DNA of 64,000 nt, from the NCBI GenBank assembly GCA_035548515.1, contig DASZSW010000018.1, forward strand, positions 124,001 through 188,000. Reading direction: 5' to 3'. Below the pieces are notes generated by a model. That model was given only the letters and a program-made list of their open reading frames with translations, searched no databases and had not been told where the DNA came from. This DNA comes from DASZQY01 sp035548515 (lineage in GTDB: Bacteria; Pseudomonadota; Alphaproteobacteria; Rhizobiales; Kaistiaceae). The position numbers and the translations under genes were made by a program. Position 1 is the first letter of the stretch. Each line of letters starts with the position of its first letter. Below are positions 38,746 through 48,320 of this stretch, piece after piece.

Positions 38746-39755
38746 GCATCGCCCAGACTCGCGCCTCGGTCCCGGGCAGCACGGAGTGGCGCCGCCAGTT
38801 CGTGCAGCAGAACGCCATCGTCCTGGTGTTCGTCGCCTTCGTCATTCTGGCGACGGTCATCTCTGGCGGCCGCTTCATCCAGCCGGGCAATGTGGCGATC
38901 ATATTGTTCCAGGGCTCGGTGATCGGCGTGCTCGCACTCGGCCAAACCCTGGTGATGCTGGTCGCCGGCATCGACCTGTCCATCGTCACGATCGCCATTC
39001 TCGCGGCGATCGCCATGGGCGCCGGAGGTTCCGAGCGGCAGCAGGAGATGAACCTCGCCGGCGGCATCCTGCCGTTCATCGGATTCTATCCGGCGATCGT
39101 GCTCGCCATTGTGGGGTCGGCCGTGCTTGGGGCGATCAACGGCCTGGCGGTCGTCGCGCTGCGTATCCCGGCGTTCATCACGACGCTTGCGATGTCACTG
39201 GCCCTCTCCGGCGTCGCGATGCTGACCACCAGCGGCACGCCGGTGCACTATCCGGATCCATTCTTTGCCGCGTTCGGGCACGCCAAGGTTCTCGGCCTGC
39301 CGCTCACGGTCTACGTTTTCTTCATTCTGGCGGCGGCGATCGGCTTCTTCCTCGCGCGCTCGAAATACGGCGTGATGATTTACGCCATCGGCGGGAATCC
39401 ACGGGCGGCCCGCCTGTCCGGCATCCCGGTCGAGAAGATCACGGTGCTGATCTACACGCTGTCGGGCCTGCTCGGCGGCATCGCGGGCTTCGTCTTTCTT
39501 GCGCGCACCGGCTCGGTCACCGTCGCATCGACCGGCAACCTGCTGCTCAACACGATCGCGGCGGTGGTAGTCGGCGGCATCAGCCTTTACGGCGGCAAGG
39601 GTTCCATCCGCAATGCGGTGATCGGGACGCTGCTCCTCGCCGGGCTCGGCAACCTCATGAACATCATGCTGATCTCGCCGCATCTTCAGGATGCGATCAG
39701 CGGCCTTATCATCCTCGTGGCCATTATCATCAACGTGCGGCTCGACAAGACCTGA
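38742..39755 (+). CDS. Sugar ABC transporter permease
   Basis: A 337-residue RbsC-type permease paralogous to the preceding one. MLVAGIDLSIVTIAILAAI contains the DLS motif and YAIGGNPRAARLSGIPVEKI the coupling loop. A loop with GGSERQQEMNLAGG between early helices is not seen in its partner. It ends six bases before the SMP-30 gene. Confidence 0.92.
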   Translation: MSIAQTRASVPGSTEWRRQFVQQNAIVLVFVAFVILATVISGGRFIQPGNVAIILFQGSVIGVLALGQTLVMLVAGIDLSIVTIAILAAIAMGAGGSERQQEMNLAGGILPFIGFYPAIVLAIVGSAVLGAINGLAVVALRIPAFITTLAMSLALSGVAMLTTSGTPVHYPDPFFAAFGHAKVLGLPLTVYVFFILAAAIGFFLARSKYGVMIYAIGGNPRAARLSGIPVEKITVLIYTLSGLLGGIAGFVFLARTGSVTVASTGNLLLNTIAAVVVGGISLYGGKGSIRNAVIGTLLLAGLGNLMNIMLISPHLQDAISGLIILVAIIINVRLDKT

Positions 39756-39761
39756 GCGACC

Positions 39762-40673
39762 ATGATCAGCGATTACGAAATCCTGGACCCACGCTTTGGC
39801 CGCCTGATCAATCCCAGCGCTTCAGTCGAGAAACTGTGGACCGGTGGACGCTGGACGGAGGGTCCGGCCTACTTCGGCGGGCTGCGCGGGCTGGTGTGGT
39901 CCGATCTTCCCAACGACCGGATGCTGTTCCGGCACGACGCCGACGGCCACGTCAGCATCTTCCGCCAGCCGAGCAACATCGGGAATGGCAACACCGTCGA
40001 TCGGGAAGGCCGGCTGGTGACGTGCGAGCACATGGGCCGACGCGTCACCCGTACCGAACACGACGGTAGCATCACGGTGATCGCGGAGCGCTGGCGGGGC
40101 AAGCGGCTGAATTCGCCGAACGACGTGGTGGTGAGGTCGGACGGGTCGATCTGGTTCACCGACCCTAGCTACGGCATCGTCGACGATTACCAGGGCCGGC
40201 GCAGCGAGCAGGAGATCGATGCGTGCAATGTGTATCGCGTCGATCCGGCGAGCGGCGAGGTCACCGTCGTCGTGGATGATTTCAAGCGGCCGAACGGGCT
40301 GGCGTTCTCGCCCGACGAAAGCCGGCTCTACGTCGTGGACAGCGGACGAACCGAAGGGCCGGAAAATCCGGTCCATATTCGCTCATTCGCAGTAAACGGC
40401 GCCAAGCTTTCCGGAGGCGCGGTCTTCGCCGCGTGCGATCGCGGCCTTTACGACGGGCTAAGGTTTGACGAAGGCGGGCGCCTATGGGCCACGACCGATG
40501 CCGGGGTCGACTGCTACGTGGCGGACGGCACGCGTATCGGCCGCGTGCTCGTCCCCGAGCCGGCGGCGAACCTCGTCTTCGGCGGTCCATTCCGCAACCG
40601 TCTGTTCATCACGGCGACGTCGTCGCTCTACGCCGTCTATCTGATGACCAACGGCGCGCGCAGGCCGGTCTGA
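39762..40673 (+). CDS. SMP-30/gluconolactonase family lactonase
   Basis: A 303-residue beta-propeller of the SMP-30/gluconolaconase/LRE family. The metal site residues are visible in WTEGPAYFGG (Glu), NSPNDVVV (Asn), KRPNGLAFSPDE (Asn) and YDGLRFDEGG (Asp). Such enzymes hydrolyse sugar lactones to sugar acids, using a divalent metal. It follows the third ABC operon by six bases, so uptake, dehydrogenation (SDR at 34139) and lactone opening are likely linked. The end is 16 bases from the convergent IalB gene. Confidence 0.9.
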   Translation: MISDYEILDPRFGRLINPSASVEKLWTGGRWTEGPAYFGGLRGLVWSDLPNDRMLFRHDADGHVSIFRQPSNIGNGNTVDREGRLVTCEHMGRRVTRTEHDGSITVIAERWRGKRLNSPNDVVVRSDGSIWFTDPSYGIVDDYQGRRSEQEIDACNVYRVDPASGEVTVVVDDFKRPNGLAFSPDESRLYVVDSGRTEGPENPVHIRSFAVNGAKLSGGAVFAACDRGLYDGLRFDEGGRLWATTDAGVDCYVADGTRIGRVLVPEPAANLVFGGPFRNRLFITATSSLYAVYLMTNGARRPV

Positions 40674-40689
40674 GCGGCAGCGCCCTCGC

Positions 40690-41211
40690 CTATTTGGTGG
40701 CCTTCATGGCCGCGTAGGCGTCGGAGAAGCCCTTGAAGGACATCGGGACGCGAATGTCCTTGCCTTCGTCCATCTGGAAAACGATCGCGCCCTGCGTATC
40801 GCCCTTAGAGGCGAACGTGCTTTCCAGATCGGTGGTGAAGTCGACCTCGGCGTAGCAGGCTTGCGGCAAGCAGCGCTTGAAGCTCGTGGCGATTGGCGGG
40901 CTCTTGTCGTCGACCAGAATCTGCGGCGCCTTCGCCAGCCACGCGCCGATCGGCGTCTGCACGACGAATTTCATCGCGGCACCCGGCGCCTGCCGGCCGA
41001 CCGCGATCTGCAGCAACGGCTGCGCCTGGCCCTGGATCTGGACGACCTGAGCCACCTCGCAAACCTTGGTGTCCTTGCCGTCGGCAGTCTTGCCGAGCTG
41101 ACAGCGCACCTGCCAGGTGTCGTAAGTGGCCGTCGTCGTCTGTGGCGCGGTCTCGGCCAATGCTGCCGTGCCCGAGAACACCAGGAGCGCGGCGAACGCC
41201 AACCCTTTCAT
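40690..41211 (-). CDS. IalB family periplasmic protein
   Basis: A 173-residue exported protein of the invasion-associated locus B family, with a signal peptide cleaved after ALA near residue 19. The motif TYDTWQVRCQ and paired cysteines (CEVAQV, RCLPQACYAEVDF) are typical. I chose ATG at 41211, because GGAG is six bases upstream; the ATG at 41217 has it directly abutting. In Bartonella IalB affects erythrocyte invasion, but the family is widespread in non-pathogenic alphaproteobacteria, where its role is unknown. It lies 12 bases after the TpsB gene, so it is probably co-transcribed with it. Confidence 0.88.
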   Translation of the reverse strand: MKGLAFAALLVFSGTAALAETAPQTTTATYDTWQVRCQLGKTADGKDTKVCEVAQVVQIQGQAQPLLQIAVGRQAPGAAMKFVVQTPIGAWLAKAPQILVDDKSPPIATSFKRCLPQACYAEVDFTTDLESTFASKGDTQGAIVFQMDEGKDIRVPMSFKGFSDAYAAMKATK

Positions 41212-41223
41212 CTGCATCTCCGG

Positions 41224-42975
41224 CTAGTAGCGGCCCGTGAGGCGGAAATATCCGGTCCAGTTGCCGCCCGGCGTCGCGGCCGCCGTGGTGAGGGTTCGCG
41301 CCACGGCAACCTCGCCGCTGACGGCGTTGCCTATGGCGAAGCGACCGCCGGCACCGGCCGACGCGGCGAACAGGCCGGCAGCGGCACCCACGTTGCCGAC
41401 TGCGGCCGTATCGACGAAGGCGTAAGGCCTGAGCGAAACGGTATGACCGCCATCGAACGGCACAGACGGCAGCAGTACCTCGCTTCGCAGCAGGGCGCGC
41501 ATGTCGTAGGTGCCGTCCTCGGCGTAGAAGCCGCGCACGGCATCGAGTCCGCCAAGCGCGACCTGCTCCGTCTCAGGCAGCGGACCTGTGCTGGCCTGTC
41601 CGAGGAACGTCATTGCCACATCGAAGCCGGCTGCTATCGGCATGCGGCCGCTCGCGTCAACCGTCATGTAACTGTAGGCGGCACTGGTGACGCGCCCCTG
41701 TGACGCGGTCGCCATCGCCGTGTCACTATTGGCGGCATCGAGATTGCCCGGGCTGTAATGCAGATCGACGGCGAGGGTGTTGTCGCCGCCCGAGGCCGAC
41801 GACCAGCCGATGGTCGCCTGATAGACATTGAAGCTGTTGCGATCGACAAAGGCGCCACCAAAGGTGCGCGTCTTGGTTTCGCGGCGCGCTTCGACGCCGA
41901 TCGAAAGATCGCCCGGCAGGTCGATGACATTGGACAGGGCCGCGGTCTTGGTCAGCGCGCCTTCCACCGTCTCGCCCAGCGTCTCGAACACGCCATCGGA
42001 CGTATTGGTGCGGACGCCATCGCCGGAAAGCTGCAATGCGGATCGTGGCCCGAGCGGCATGACGGCGAGGCCGGCGATGCTGGCATAGGCGGCGGAGTCC
42101 GCAGCGCCGAACGGCTTGCCACCGGCTATCCAGAAATCGGGGCTGCCGGTCACCTGAAACGAGGCGAGCGAATTGATGCCCCACACGTCGCCAACGGAGG
42201 CGCCGGCGAAATAACGGTCGCGCTGGGCGCGCGGGCCGGTGTTGCTGTAGCCAGCGAAGGCAGACCACGGCCGCTCCTCTCGCGAGCGGACGGTAAGGTT
42301 GGTAACGCCCAGATCAGTGCCGGGGCTGAACTCCGCCGTCACCTCGCGGAATGGCGAGCGGCTGAGCCACTCCAGGTCCTGCGCGAGCTTCGGTGCGTAG
42401 ATACGGTTTCCCGTCTCGAGGCGGATCGAGCCGAGGATGTCGCGATCGCCGGCGCGCGTGTTGCCTGCGGCGGTGATGGTGCCGGTGACGAATTCGACGA
42501 CGCGCAGGCGAAGGTCGCCGCCGGAAATTTCCTGCGGCGGCGTGATGATCGAGACGAAGGGATACCCCTTCTCGCGATAGAAGCGCGCGACGGCCGCTTC
42601 GATTTCGCCGATGAGGCGCTGGCTCAGCGGCTGTCCGATAAACCCGGCGACGGACGCCTTGAACTGCGGATCGTCGAGGAGCGGAACGCGGTGGGTATCG
42701 ACCGTTACCCCGGGCGGGGCGGGCACGACGGCATCGTCGGCATCGAGAAAGACGAGGGCGTCGAGGTTGACGCCGAACGACGTGGTGTCGGCGCCCTCGG
42801 GCGTCTGGTTGGGCGGCGCAAGGAGCGCGCCGCGGGTGACGTCGCCGGGTGCAGGGTGGCGCTCCAGCGCGAGCGCACCGCCTGCGAACAGTGCAACACC
42901 AACACCGGCGAGGCATGCCGCAGCGAGGAACCGGGCCAAGCGTCCGTCAACAATCGCGTGGCCGGCACTGCGCAT
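41224..42975 (-). CDS. TpsB-type outer-membrane transporter (ShlB/FhaC family)
   Basis: A 583-residue outer-membrane protein of two-partner secretion. After a signal segment it has a POTRA region (FIGQPLSQRLIGEIEAAVARFYREKGYPFV, then RLRVVEFVTGTITAAGN) and a second POTRA-like stretch, followed by a carboxyl beta-barrel ending in aromatic GYFRLTGRY. In the family such proteins export one large beta-helical partner. No TpsA with a haemagglutination domain is seen within this window; the LEPR-XLL gene at the left edge is 40 kb away and is not clearly a partner. I chose ATG at 42975 over a TTG at 42999. IalB follows. Confidence 0.87.
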   Translation of the reverse strand: MRSAGHAIVDGRLARFLAAACLAGVGVALFAGGALALERHPAPGDVTRGALLAPPNQTPEGADTTSFGVNLDALVFLDADDAVVPAPPGVTVDTHRVPLLDDPQFKASVAGFIGQPLSQRLIGEIEAAVARFYREKGYPFVSIITPPQEISGGDLRLRVVEFVTGTITAAGNTRAGDRDILGSIRLETGNRIYAPKLAQDLEWLSRSPFREVTAEFSPGTDLGVTNLTVRSREERPWSAFAGYSNTGPRAQRDRYFAGASVGDVWGINSLASFQVTGSPDFWIAGGKPFGAADSAAYASIAGLAVMPLGPRSALQLSGDGVRTNTSDGVFETLGETVEGALTKTAALSNVIDLPGDLSIGVEARRETKTRTFGGAFVDRNSFNVYQATIGWSSASGGDNTLAVDLHYSPGNLDAANSDTAMATASQGRVTSAAYSYMTVDASGRMPIAAGFDVAMTFLGQASTGPLPETEQVALGGLDAVRGFYAEDGTYDMRALLRSEVLLPSVPFDGGHTVSLRPYAFVDTAAVGNVGAAAGLFAASAGAGGRFAIGNAVSGEVAVARTLTTAAATPGGNWTGYFRLTGRY

Positions 42976-43258
42976 AAGGAAGCTGCCCCGAACTCGCAAT
43001 GGGCCCGATGTTTTCGGGCCCCTTGGGAGAATGTTACCGCAATTCTTGCGGAAGTTGCACTCATTGGTATTGCCAATGGCGCGTCAGGTCTCGCAGCGTC
43101 CTCAAAGGCGAAAATGCCCATGACTCCAATAGCTTATCGGCAAATGCACGTCGGGCTCGGGTCCGAAGGCGGCAATGTGTGGGTGCCGCCAGGCGCTCGT
43201 GCGGCCCGCGAATGCGACGCCGCGTTGGCCAGAGCCGTGTGCCAGCCGTTGCTCGCAC
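42976..43258. other. Intergenic region upstream of tpsB with hairpin
   Basis: This 283-base gap separates the tpsB start from the end of the secreted-protein gene. GGGCCCGA (43001-43008) and TCGGGCCC (43014-43021) form a perfect stem with a five-base loop, 26 bases upstream of tpsB, so it would lie in its 5' leader. No T-run adjoins it on either strand. I see no supported coding frame or RNA gene in the rest. Confidence 0.4.
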
Positions 43259-44386
43259 TCAATTCATGATCCGCAGCGGGAGTGCAACGAGGTCACGGAG
43301 CACCGACCTTTGGCCGACCGGCTTGACGCGCACGAAGACGAGGCTGGCGGTAGCGCCGACAGTGCCGAAGTTCCGGTCCGCGCTTGTGTCGTCGATGATC
43401 GACGGATATCCGGCGTAGCTTTCGCCGGGACCGGCATCGGCCTTCAGGTCGACCGCAAGCAGCAGCGCCGGCGCCGACCAACGGACTAAATCGCGGGAGG
43501 TGGCATAGTAGAAGCCGGGCTGGCCGCGGATGCGAGATTGAAAAACGGCGATGAAGGTTTGGCCCGCTTCGTGGAGAACGACGCTGCGGATCACGGGTTG
43601 CGTTGTTGGGCCCACTGCGGCGCAGTCAGTCGTCGCGATGGACCATGCGCTGCCGGTGAAGGTGGCCGCAGGCACGAATTCTTTGCCCGACCAGAGCTGC
43701 CAGCGGAGTGGTTCATCCGCGTCGGCGCGGGCGAGGCAGTTGTGCGATTTGCCGTCTTCGACTCGCCGCCAGAGGATCGTGTACAGCGCGCCTCGCCACG
43801 TGATGATGTTGGTGGCGGTCATGAAGCCGGCGGGATTCGCGACGTTCGGATCGTACGGCGCAGGCGGTGGAAAGGCGATCTGCTGCGGCGGCGTACCGAG
43901 GTAACCGAAGGTCGCGCCGCCGTCGGTGGAGCTCAACGCGGCGATGCCGTTGTACCAGCAATCCGTGCGCGCCTTGCCGGCGGCACATGGCATATCGTGG
44001 CGATAGGGGATGAAGCTGGCGCTCGCGAAAGCAAAGACGTCGCGACCGTCGTCGGTGTGGAACGCCTGGAGCCAGGTGCGGTCATCGAGAAGTGACGGCA
44101 GCGCCCTACCGCTCGCGGCAAAACGGACCGCGCAATCGCGCTTCAGGTGAGCCAGATCGGCGCCAACCAGGGCGCGATTCTGATAGTTGGGCGCGAACAG
44201 GACCATGGCGCCGGTGGCGTTGCGGAAAGCACGCGCGGGCGCATCGGGAAGGTCGTGGATGTCGCAGCCGTCGCGCGCCTGAGCGAACAACAAGCGCTCC
44301 GGCCCCGCGACCACGACCCCCAGCGCGCTCGAAGTGACGCTGGCGGCGACCAGGAAGGCCGCCGCCAGCACTAGCCGGGTCAACAT
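43259..44386 (-). CDS. Secreted protein, sialidase-like propeller features, function unknown
   Basis: A 375-residue protein with a hydrophobic amino-terminal signal segment (LTRLVLAAAFLVAASV). It has internal motifs like those of sialidase/BNR or GH43 propellers: LSSTDGGATFGYLG (an Asp-box-like turn S-x-D-x-G-x-T-F), YATSRDLVRWSAP and several W/F-rich strands. Cysteine pairs occur (CDIHDL, CAAGKARTDC). No catalytic set is assignable. It is the last gene of the glycan array, 24 bases after the pyruvyl transferase gene at 44411, so it may trim or bind the surface glycan. I do not recognise a named family. Confidence 0.6.
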   Translation of the reverse strand: MLTRLVLAAAFLVAASVTSSALGVVVAGPERLLFAQARDGCDIHDLPDAPARAFRNATGAMVLFAPNYQNRALVGADLAHLKRDCAVRFAASGRALPSLLDDRTWLQAFHTDDGRDVFAFASASFIPYRHDMPCAAGKARTDCWYNGIAALSSTDGGATFGYLGTPPQQIAFPPPAPYDPNVANPAGFMTATNIITWRGALYTILWRRVEDGKSHNCLARADADEPLRWQLWSGKEFVPAATFTGSAWSIATTDCAAVGPTTQPVIRSVVLHEAGQTFIAVFQSRIRGQPGFYYATSRDLVRWSAPALLLAVDLKADAGPGESYAGYPSIIDDTSADRNFGTVGATASLVFVRVKPVGQRSVLRDLVALPLRIMN

Positions 44387-44410
44387 CGGGGGGAGCGCAG
44401 TCGACGGCGG

Positions 44411-45790
44411 CTATTCTGCTGCAACCAGCGTCTCCGCCGTCCCGTCGTTCAGGCGATGGCGCATGCCGTTTTCCTCCAGGAAGGCGACGAGATCGCGGAA
44501 GCGGGCAGCGTAGGTGCGCTCGAACCGGGCGAAGTCGGCCTTCTCCCATTCCTTGCGGAACGAGAATTTGTCCATGAGGCGCGACTCGACGGACGGGATG
44601 CCGAGCGTGTCGACGAATTCGCGCGTACGGCTGTCGTAGGTGACGTAGAGGGCGGGCACACTGTTCGCGAGCGCCATCAGGTTGCCGTGCAGGCGGAAGC
44701 CGGTCACGGCCGACATCTTGCGCATCTCGTTCTCGAAGTCCGAGACGGCCTCAAAAACGGCGAGCGAGGAGCGATAGAGGGCGAGCAGCGGATCGCCTGC
44801 GCCAAACATCCAATCCTGGTCGGTGAGCGCGTGGACAGCGCTGGTCATGACACCGCTGCGATCGGCGATATCACCACGGCCGGCGTAGTAGATCGCCTTC
44901 TCCTCGAGTTCGCCGGCACAGAAGATGGTCGTGCGATACTGCTCGGCGAGCGTGCGCAACATGTAGCGCTGGAGCGTCTGGCGGCCGTGTGTGTTGCGAC
45001 GGAGGGTAAAGCCGAGGCGATCGATCGAATCCGGTTCGACGTGGCGCAGGTGGATCTCCGGCTGGCCCCGACGGAAGGCAGTCGGGCAGCCGAAGATGCG
45101 CGTATTCCTGATGCCGATCGAGGCCAGCGCCTTCTGGGACAGCTCGCCGCGCACGCCCAGCGACGCAGAGCGATCCGAAATCAACTGAAGGAACCGCCGG
45201 GTGGACTCGTTGACGAATTCGGTGGCGTTGTCCGGCGCCTGCAGGCCGATGCCGAACGCGATGATCGGCACATTGGTCTTCTCGAGCAGCGCGGTGATCG
45301 CGTCCCATTTGCCGCTGGTGTTGATGTAGTTGGAGCCGCGCAGGAAGACGTAGTCGAGCTGATTGATCTGCTCGATATGCGCCGCCTGCTCCTTCTCGTC
45401 CTCCGACGTGTAGATCGGCACGAGTTCACTGAAGTCGAGGATCTTGAGCGAGGAGTCGTAGACGAACGAGTCGCCGATGTTCATGAACTGGCGGATCGAT
45501 TTCTCGGGATCGCCGTGGGCGTAGGTCAGCACCTCGTCGTGGTTGACCACCCTGCCGGCCGGGCTGATGACGCCGATGCGTGCGGGACGATCGACCATCG
45601 CGGGACGCGCGAATTTGGGCTTTGCCGGCGCCGGAGGGACGGCCGCAATCGCGGTGGGCGCAGCCGGTTTGGCAGCGGCGGCGGACTTCACATGGGCCGC
45701 CGACTTGGTCGACGCGCGACGGTGTTTGATCTTCTTCACGCTGGGCACTCCTCTGATCGGTTTGTCGGGGGTGGTGCGTTTGCCGGTCAT
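44411..45790 (-). CDS. Polysaccharide pyruvyl transferase family protein
   Basis: A 459-residue protein. The first 65 residues are a low-complexity tail rich in Ala, Lys and Pro; the rest is a polysaccharide pyruvyl transferase domain (MNIGDSFVYDSS, DYVFLRGSNYI, PIIAFGIGLQAP, GCPTAFR, TGFRLHGNLMALANSVPALYVTYDSRT). These enzymes move the enolpyruvate of phosphoenolpyruvate onto a sugar of an exported polysaccharide, making an acidic ketal. The cytoplasmic tail is absent from its paralogue at 45787. It overlaps that gene by four bases (ATGA). Confidence 0.88.
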   Translation of the reverse strand: MTGKRTTPDKPIRGVPSVKKIKHRRASTKSAAHVKSAAAAKPAAPTAIAAVPPAPAKPKFARPAMVDRPARIGVISPAGRVVNHDEVLTYAHGDPEKSIRQFMNIGDSFVYDSSLKILDFSELVPIYTSEDEKEQAAHIEQINQLDYVFLRGSNYINTSGKWDAITALLEKTNVPIIAFGIGLQAPDNATEFVNESTRRFLQLISDRSASLGVRGELSQKALASIGIRNTRIFGCPTAFRRGQPEIHLRHVEPDSIDRLGFTLRRNTHGRQTLQRYMLRTLAEQYRTTIFCAGELEEKAIYYAGRGDIADRSGVMTSAVHALTDQDWMFGAGDPLLALYRSSLAVFEAVSDFENEMRKMSAVTGFRLHGNLMALANSVPALYVTYDSRTREFVDTLGIPSVESRLMDKFSFRKEWEKADFARFERTYAARFRDLVAFLEENGMRHRLNDGTAETLVAAE

Positions 45791-46974
45791 GCGATCTTGC
45801 GCAGCGGCTCGGCCGGACGTGCCATCACGTCGACCATCTTGTTGTCGATGCCGTTCTCGTTCAGGAACGTGTGCATCTCGCGGTAGGTCTGGAAACGGGC
45901 GCGGTTGAACTTGTCGAACAGGGCCTGGTCCCAGTAGTCCTCCAGGACGAAGTCCTTGCCGGAGAAGACGTCGAAGCTCGGTATCTGGAACGTCTCCGCG
46001 AACTCGGCGGTGCGGCTGTCGTAGGTGAAGTAGATCGACGGCACGCCGCTCGCCAGAGCCATCAGGTTGCCGTGCAGGCGATAGCCGAGCACGAGATCCT
46101 GGCGGCGGACGAGGTCCTCGTAGTCCTTGACCACGTCGGAATAGAACAGTCGCTCGCGATAGAGGCGCTCGACTTCGTCATCGAGATAGTGTTCGGCGAC
46201 TGCGGGGTTGCCCTTGAGCAGCGCCCAGGCCTCGGCCTTCTGCTCGTCGGTTCCCATCACCAGCTTTTTTTCCTCGACCTCGCCCTGCGCCATCAGCGTC
46301 GTATTGAAGCGCGCCGACATCGACTTGATGAGATCGCGGTGGACGCTGAGATAGCGATCGATGTCGCGGGCGTATTCCGAGGACACCTCGCGCCTCAGCG
46401 TGACGCCGACGTTCTTCACGTCGTCCAGTTTGGGCAGCGTGATCGACAGATACGGATCGTTGCCGCGGAATGCAGTCGGGCAGCCGACGATGCGGACGTT
46501 GCGGACGCCGATGTCCCACAACACCTGCGCCGAATAGGCGCCGCGGACGCCGAGCGACGTGGTCGAATCGGCCATGATGCGGAACGCGGTCCGGGACTCC
46601 TTCGACAGCGTCAGTTTGCCCTTTACCGGCGCCTGCGCGCCAATGCCGAAGGCGATCACGGGCAGCTGGAGACGGCGGAGAACGGCGACGCTCTGCCGCC
46701 AGTTCATCGTCTCGTTGATGTAGTTCGAGCCGCGCATGAAGACGTAGTCGTATTCCTCGCGCAGGCGGTCGATGTCGGCCATGTTTGGCTCGGCTATCGG
46801 CAGCACGGCGAGCTTGTCGAAGTTCAGCAGCTTCAGCGACGAGTCGTAGACGAAGGCGTCGCCGATGTTGTGGTAGCCGTTGATGTTGCGCTGGATGTCC
46901 TGGTAGCTGTACCAGCGCACGCAATCGTGGTCGTACACCTCGCCTGAGGGAATCATGACTAGAGCGCGGGCCAT
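45787..46974 (-). CDS. Polysaccharide pyruvyl transferase family protein
   Basis: A 395-residue paralogue of the gene at 44411, without the amino tail. HNIGDAFVYDSSLKLLNF, DYVFMRGSNYI, PVIAFGIGAQAP, GCPTAFRGND and GYRLHGNLMALASGVPSIYFTYDSRT match it closely. GGAGGG five bases upstream supports ATG at 46974. It overlaps the GT4 gene upstream by 16 bases. Two tandem pyruvyl transferases suggest two different pyruvylation sites or a heteromeric enzyme. Confidence 0.88.
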   Translation of the reverse strand: MARALVMIPSGEVYDHDCVRWYSYQDIQRNINGYHNIGDAFVYDSSLKLLNFDKLAVLPIAEPNMADIDRLREEYDYVFMRGSNYINETMNWRQSVAVLRRLQLPVIAFGIGAQAPVKGKLTLSKESRTAFRIMADSTTSLGVRGAYSAQVLWDIGVRNVRIVGCPTAFRGNDPYLSITLPKLDDVKNVGVTLRREVSSEYARDIDRYLSVHRDLIKSMSARFNTTLMAQGEVEEKKLVMGTDEQKAEAWALLKGNPAVAEHYLDDEVERLYRERLFYSDVVKDYEDLVRRQDLVLGYRLHGNLMALASGVPSIYFTYDSRTAEFAETFQIPSFDVFSGKDFVLEDYWDQALFDKFNRARFQTYREMHTFLNENGIDNKMVDVMARPAEPLRKIA

Positions 46975-48317
46975 GCGACCCTCCTTTCGCGTGCTGCCAC
47001 CGGATCGAGCGATGCCGCTTCGGCGTGGCGGAAGCCGGCCGTGAGCGGGCGCGAGCGCCGGGCGAGAATCTGGCGGTAGAGGTCGAGGTGCGCTTCGGCG
47101 CATTCGACGTGATTCATCGGGCGTCGGATGCCACCGCGCAGTCGCTCCCACAGGTCCCGCTCGGTCAGGGCCTGGATCAAGCGGTCGGCGAGGTCCTCGG
47201 CGCTCCTGGCGCGGAAGTGCATGCCGTCGACGCCGTCCGTGACCTTCTCGGCCATGCCGCCGAGATTGCTCGCGATGACCGGGCGGCCGTGGAAGAACGC
47301 CTCCTGGATGACGACGGGCGAATTCTCCCACCAGGTCGAGGGCACCACGACCCAATCGCACGACTGCATCAGGCGCGGCATGTCGTCGTTGCGGTAGGCG
47401 CCGTAGAGCTGCGCCCGGCCTTTGGTCGCGGTCTCGAGTGTCGCGATGCGCTCGCGATACTCGGCCGGTGCGCGATCGAGATTGCCGCCGAAAATCATCG
47501 CGCGGGAGTCGGTCCCCCAAATCTCCGCCGGGACACGGGTGACCGCATCGAGCAGCACATCAGCGCCCTTGAACTCGATCATCTGGCCGAAGAAGGCGAA
47601 GCGGGAGCGGCGCGGTTCGGGCCCGCTCAGCGGACGCGGCGGGGCCGGGGCGGCGATGTCGAGGCCGTTTTCGATGACCGAGATGCGATCCGCCGGCAGG
47701 CCCCAGCGGATGTACCTGTCGGCGAGAAAGCGACTCGGCGAGACGAAATGATCGCAAAGCTCCAGCATGCCGCGGATGAATTTTTCGCGGCGCAGGAATT
47801 TCGCCGGTGCGATGTCCGGGAAGCACTGGTTGCAGTCGATGGGCGTCGAGCGCGTGCAGAGCGCGCCGCCCTTTTTCACCATCTGGCCGTGGTGGTGGCA
47901 GAGGGCGAGATACTCGTGGAACGTCATCAGCAGCGCGGCTTCGGGCGCCGCCTGGCGCACGGCGTATATCGACTCGAGGCCGAGGCCGATGACGTGGTGG
48001 AAGTGGACGACGTTTGGCTGCGTTGCCTCGACGTAGCGGACAAGATCGCCGCTAAGATCGTCCGTGGCGCTGTTGGACAGCATGAAATGATCGTAGCGGT
48101 CGGCATGAAACAGGATCTCGTTGTCGGCCAGACCGTGGCTCATGAGTGCCGAGTCGGTATGGCGCGGGAACGGCGATCCGGCGCGGGCCAGATAGGCCGA
48201 CGCGACGCCCGCGACCTGGTTCAGGCCCTTGTGCAGGTTGTGTGAGGCCACCTCGGCGCCGCCCAGCGATACGCCAGGGTGACCATGAGACACGACAAGA
48301 ACGCGGAGCGTTTCCAC
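46959..48317 (-). CDS. Glycosyltransferase family 4 protein
   Basis: A 452-residue GT-B glycosyltransferase of the GT4 type. The amino half starts VLVVSHGHPGVSLGGAEVAS; the carboxyl half has FFGQMIEFKGADVLLDA and VVPSTWWENSPVVIQEAFFHGRPVIASNLGG, where the conserved E-x7-E pattern is seen. CNQCFPDIAP around residues 165-175 is a CxxC-containing insert. The start is GTG at 48317 with GGAG seven bases upstream. It is the closer of two tandem GT4 paralogues (the other is at 51180). The sugar donor is unknown. Confidence 0.9.
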   Translation of the reverse strand: METLRVLVVSHGHPGVSLGGAEVASHNLHKGLNQVAGVASAYLARAGSPFPRHTDSALMSHGLADNEILFHADRYDHFMLSNSATDDLSGDLVRYVEATQPNVVHFHHVIGLGLESIYAVRQAAPEAALLMTFHEYLALCHHHGQMVKKGGALCTRSTPIDCNQCFPDIAPAKFLRREKFIRGMLELCDHFVSPSRFLADRYIRWGLPADRISVIENGLDIAAPAPPRPLSGPEPRRSRFAFFGQMIEFKGADVLLDAVTRVPAEIWGTDSRAMIFGGNLDRAPAEYRERIATLETATKGRAQLYGAYRNDDMPRLMQSCDWVVVPSTWWENSPVVIQEAFFHGRPVIASNLGGMAEKVTDGVDGMHFRARSAEDLADRLIQALTERDLWERLRGGIRRPMNHVECAEAHLDLYRQILARRSRPLTAGFRHAEAASLDPVAARERRVAWPAL

Positions 48318-48320
48318 CGG

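Noticed and set aside
43001..43021. GC-rich hairpin as a terminator for the secreted-protein gene
   Set aside because: It has no T-run on either strand and lies close to the tpsB start, so a 5' leader hairpin is more likely than a terminator.
43061..43258. Short minus-strand frame of 65 codons between two genes
   Set aside because: Arg-rich, no ribosome site, no family resemblance; not supported as a gene.
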